From Pontibacter ramchanderi (GTDB lineage: Bacteria > Bacteroidota > Bacteroidia > Cytophagales > Hymenobacteraceae), in assembly GCF_002846395.1 (NCBI RefSeq), contig NZ_PJMU01000003.1, positions 744,001 through 808,000 on the forward strand: 64,000 nucleotides of DNA, written 5' to 3'. The notes beneath the pieces are model-generated. The model was not told where the DNA came from and did no database searches. It saw nothing but the letters and a program-made list of their open reading frames with translations. The stretch's first letter is position 1; the number at the start of each line of letters is the position of its first letter. The translations under genes were made by a program, and so were the position numbers. Positions 62,181 to 64,000 of this stretch are shown piece after piece.

Positions 62181-62216
62181 AAAAAGGCCCTGCTAAGGTA
62201 TAGCAGGGCCTTTTTG
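62181..62216 (+). terminator. Terminator whose loop contains AGGTATA
   Basis: AAAAAGGCCCTGCT and AGCAGGGCCTTTTT form a perfect 14-bp stem; the loop is AAGGTAT, so the AGGTATA heptamer spans loop and stem edge. It serves the 61660 gene, and its symmetry allows it to stop the convergent gene as well. Confidence 0.9.
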
Positions 62217-62283
62217 TTTATTCCTGAAAGTCCTTTGTCCTTTGTCAAAGAACTCTTTTGTCAAACCAATAAGCGGTTATACC

Positions 62284-63225
62284 TTAAAAGGCAATGTGCA
62301 TCAGGGCATCGCCCTGATTGACCACGGGCATGTTGTTGAGGCCTACCACATAGCCAGCGGCCGGGGCGTTCAAACGTACTTCCATTTCGCCATAAGGGTC
62401 TGTGATCGTGCCCACTACCTGTCCTTTTTTCACGTAGCCGCCTTCCTGCACAAGGCTCCGGAACAGGCCCGCATTTTTAGCACGCAGCCAAATGTCCTTC
62501 ATACAGATCGTGGTCGGTTCTGAGGGAACAGGGGCGCTGGTAGCCATACCTAGGTGGTGCATCAGGCGACAGGTGCCTTCTATACCTAGTTTAATGCCGC
62601 GCTCATCGAAGCGCAGCGACTCTCCTGTTTCATACACCAGGATGTGCTTGCCGAGTTTGGCGGCCTCCTTGCGCAGCGAACCCTGGCGGTAAGAGGCGTT
62701 CAGCGTGAACGGTGCGGCAAAGGCATCTGCCAGTTCCTGGTTCTTCGGTTCAGCCAGCACGCAGCGTATCTGCGGGTAGTTGCCCCGGCTAGAGCCGCCT
62801 GTGTGGAAGTCCACGCCGTAATCGATGTAGGGCATCACCTCTTTCATAAAGCGATGTGCCACACGACTTGCCAGTGACCCCTCCTTATTACCCGGAAAGC
62901 TCCGGTTCACGTCTTTGCCATCGGGCACGTCACGCGAAAAATTCAGGAAGCCGTAGATGTTCAGGATAGGCACCGCAATGATGGTCCCCTTGAGCGGGTA
63001 CAGCATCTTTTTGGTGATCATGCGGCGGATGATTTCCGTGCCGTTCACCTCGTCGCCGTGCATGCCGGCCATGAGCAGGAGCACCGGCCCATCGTGCACA
63101 GAGCGGAACACATAAACAGGTATGTCGATGACGGTGCCGCTGGGTAGTTTGGAGATAACGAGGCGGGTGAGCACCTTCTCTCCACGGTCTATGCTGACAC
63201 CGTTGATCTTAATGGTTTCGGGCAT
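62284..63225 (-). CDS. Succinylglutamate desuccinylase/aspartoacylase family protein
   Basis: A 313-residue zinc hydrolase-like protein. Metal-binding residues are in GMHGDEVNG (His-x-x-Glu) and VDFHTGG, with the substrate/catalytic stretch DVNRSFPG. The C-terminal part has a biotinyl/lipoyl-like strand domain (GYVKKGQVVGTITDPYGEMEVRLNAPAAGYV). The preferred substrate is an acylated amino acid or a glutamylated product. It starts one base after the stop of rimK, so the two form an operon; this could remove the glutamate added by RimK (inference). Confidence 0.9.
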   Translation of the reverse strand: MPETIKINGVSIDRGEKVLTRLVISKLPSGTVIDIPVYVFRSVHDGPVLLLMAGMHGDEVNGTEIIRRMITKKMLYPLKGTIIAVPILNIYGFLNFSRDVPDGKDVNRSFPGNKEGSLASRVAHRFMKEVMPYIDYGVDFHTGGSSRGNYPQIRCVLAEPKNQELADAFAAPFTLNASYRQGSLRKEAAKLGKHILVYETGESLRFDERGIKLGIEGTCRLMHHLGMATSAPVPSEPTTICMKDIWLRAKNAGLFRSLVQEGGYVKKGQVVGTITDPYGEMEVRLNAPAAGYVVGLNNMPVVNQGDALMHIAF

Positions 63226-63226
63226 G

Positions 63227-64000
63227 CTATTCTTTCACTCTCTTGGCGGCCTTTTTCTGCACCAGGCCTTCCACGTACTCTATTATTTTCGCGGCGATGT
63301 CTTTGTTCGTCGCCTTCTCTATACCTTGTAAACCCGGCGATGAGTTCACCTCCAAAATAAGCGGCCCGCGCTTGGACTGCAGCATGTCCACGCCGGCTAT
63401 ACCCAGTCCCAGTGACTTGGCAGCCAACAAGGCAGCGGCCTTCTCCTGGCGGCTGAGTTTGATGAGACTGGCATTGCCACCACGGTGCAGGTTGGAGCGG
63501 AACTCGCCCTCCTTGCCCTGTCGCTTCATGGCCCCTACTACTTCGCCGTTCACCACAAAGGCACGGATGTCAGCGCCAGCCGCCTCAGCAATGAATTCCT
63601 GCACGATGATGCGGGCCTTCAGGTTATGAAAGGCCTCAATCACCGATTCAGCCGCCTTTTTGGTTTCGGCCAATACCACGCCAAGCCCTTGTGTACCTTC
63701 CAAAAGCTTTATCACTAAGGGTGCACCGCCCACTTCTTTCACGAGCATGGAGGTTTCTTTGGAGTAGTTGGTGAAGGCAGTCTTGGGCATGCCCAGCCCA
63801 GCGCGGGAAAGGATCTGGCTGCTGCGCAGTTTGTCGCGGGAGCGTACGATGCTCTGGGAGTCCACAGCACTCTTTACTTTCATCATCTCAAACTGGCGCA
63901 CCACGGCCGTGCCGTAGAAAGTAACCGAGGCCCCGATGCGCGGAATAACGGCGTCGATGTCGGTGAGGCGCTCTCCCTTGTAGAGGATGTGTGGGTCGCC
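63227..64000 (-). CDS. rimK: RimK-type ATP-grasp ligase (N-terminus cut by window edge)
   Basis: Adds glutamate residues to the C-terminus of ribosomal protein S6 (or makes a related peptide bond) using ATP. The visible 258 codons include the RimK entry ([24 protein letters not shown]), the ATP-grasp region with [19 protein letters not shown] and [26 protein letters not shown], and the closing metal site [15 protein letters not shown]. The frame stays open to the window end, so the true start is beyond base 64000. It is followed by the aspartoacylase-like gene. Confidence 0.92.
   Translation of the reverse strand, partial: GDPHILYKGERLTDIDAVIPRIGASVTFYGTAVVRQFEMMKVKSAVDSQSIVRSRDKLRSSQILSRAGLGMPKTAFTNYSKETSMLVKEVGGAPLVIKLLEGTQGLGVVLAETKKAAESVIEAFHNLKARIIVQEFIAEAAGADIRAFVVNGEVVGAMKRQGKEGEFRSNLHRGGNASLIKLSRQEKAAALLAAKSLGLGIAGVDMLQSKRGPLILEVNSSPGLQGIEKATNKDIAAKIIEYVEGLVQKKAAKRVKE

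Overview
The window looks like a chromosomal segment of a GC-moderate member of the Bacteroidota, most likely Hymenobacteraceae and near Pontibacter (inference from gene content). Supporting evidence: Bacteroidota-type promoters (TTTG/TTGC at -33 and TAnnTTTG at -7), TonB-dependent receptors with N-terminal carboxypeptidase-regulatory domains, S46 peptidase, DUF4856/imelysin/HTTM iron operon, DUF3857 proteins, SigZ and PorV/PorQ-like proteins. I see no prophage, insertion sequence, CRISPR array or plasmid backbone.

Layout. 1-5.2 kb: UDP-glucose dehydrogenase (cut by the window edge), a haloalkane-dehalogenase-like hydrolase, a GlcD-type FAD oxidase and a divergent NlpC/P60 lipoprotein. 5.5-12.2 kb: two tandem Oar-like TonB-dependent receptors, the second with the codon usage of a highly expressed gene. 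12.3-15.2 kb: tRNA-Ala(GGC), a lone SIR2-domain protein with atypical catalytic positions, and a DUF2267 protein. 15.2-18.8 kb: cysE-cysK, an MFS transporter and a small exported protein. 19-21 kb: three small two-TM membrane proteins related to each other. 21-29.4 kb: HEAT-cyclophilin lipoprotein, thioredoxin-like protein, DUF1684 lipoprotein, SdpR/SdpI-type pair, hydrolase, GNAT, flavodoxin-like reductase and an NTF2-like protein. 29.5-33 kb: a probable metal (copper-type) acquisition set consisting of a Cys-containing membrane protein, a YtkA-like lipoprotein and a TonB receptor. 33.2-39.4 kb: an iron operon (DUF4856, imelysin, HTTM, TonB receptor) whose promoter sits between two copies of a 23-bp palindrome. 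39.4-46.5 kb: yidD, S46 dipeptidyl-peptidase, a PorV/PorQ-like gene with a broken 5' end, an HhH-barrel protein, sigZ and arsI. 46.6-52.6 kb: three consecutive DUF3857/transglutaminase-fold proteins, two of which have lost the catalytic Cys. 53-56 kb: the TIGR03915/TIGR03916 putative DNA repair pair. 56-64 kb: Omp85-like protein, Dps, S1-domain protein, a short-chain reductase, a methyltransferase, a small outer-membrane protein, an aspartoacylase-family enzyme and rimK (cut by the window edge).

The most unusual signal is not a gene. The heptamer AGGTATA (or its complement TATACCT) occurs about 125 times by my eye count in 64 kb, against roughly 8 expected by simple chance. It appears in both orientations, inside genes and especially in intergenic DNA, and sometimes as inverted pairs that form hairpins. 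It is missing from ugd and DUF4856 and sparse in genes with strong codon bias. One gene start (42331) appears to be broken by loss of a single T within a GGTATAG sequence.
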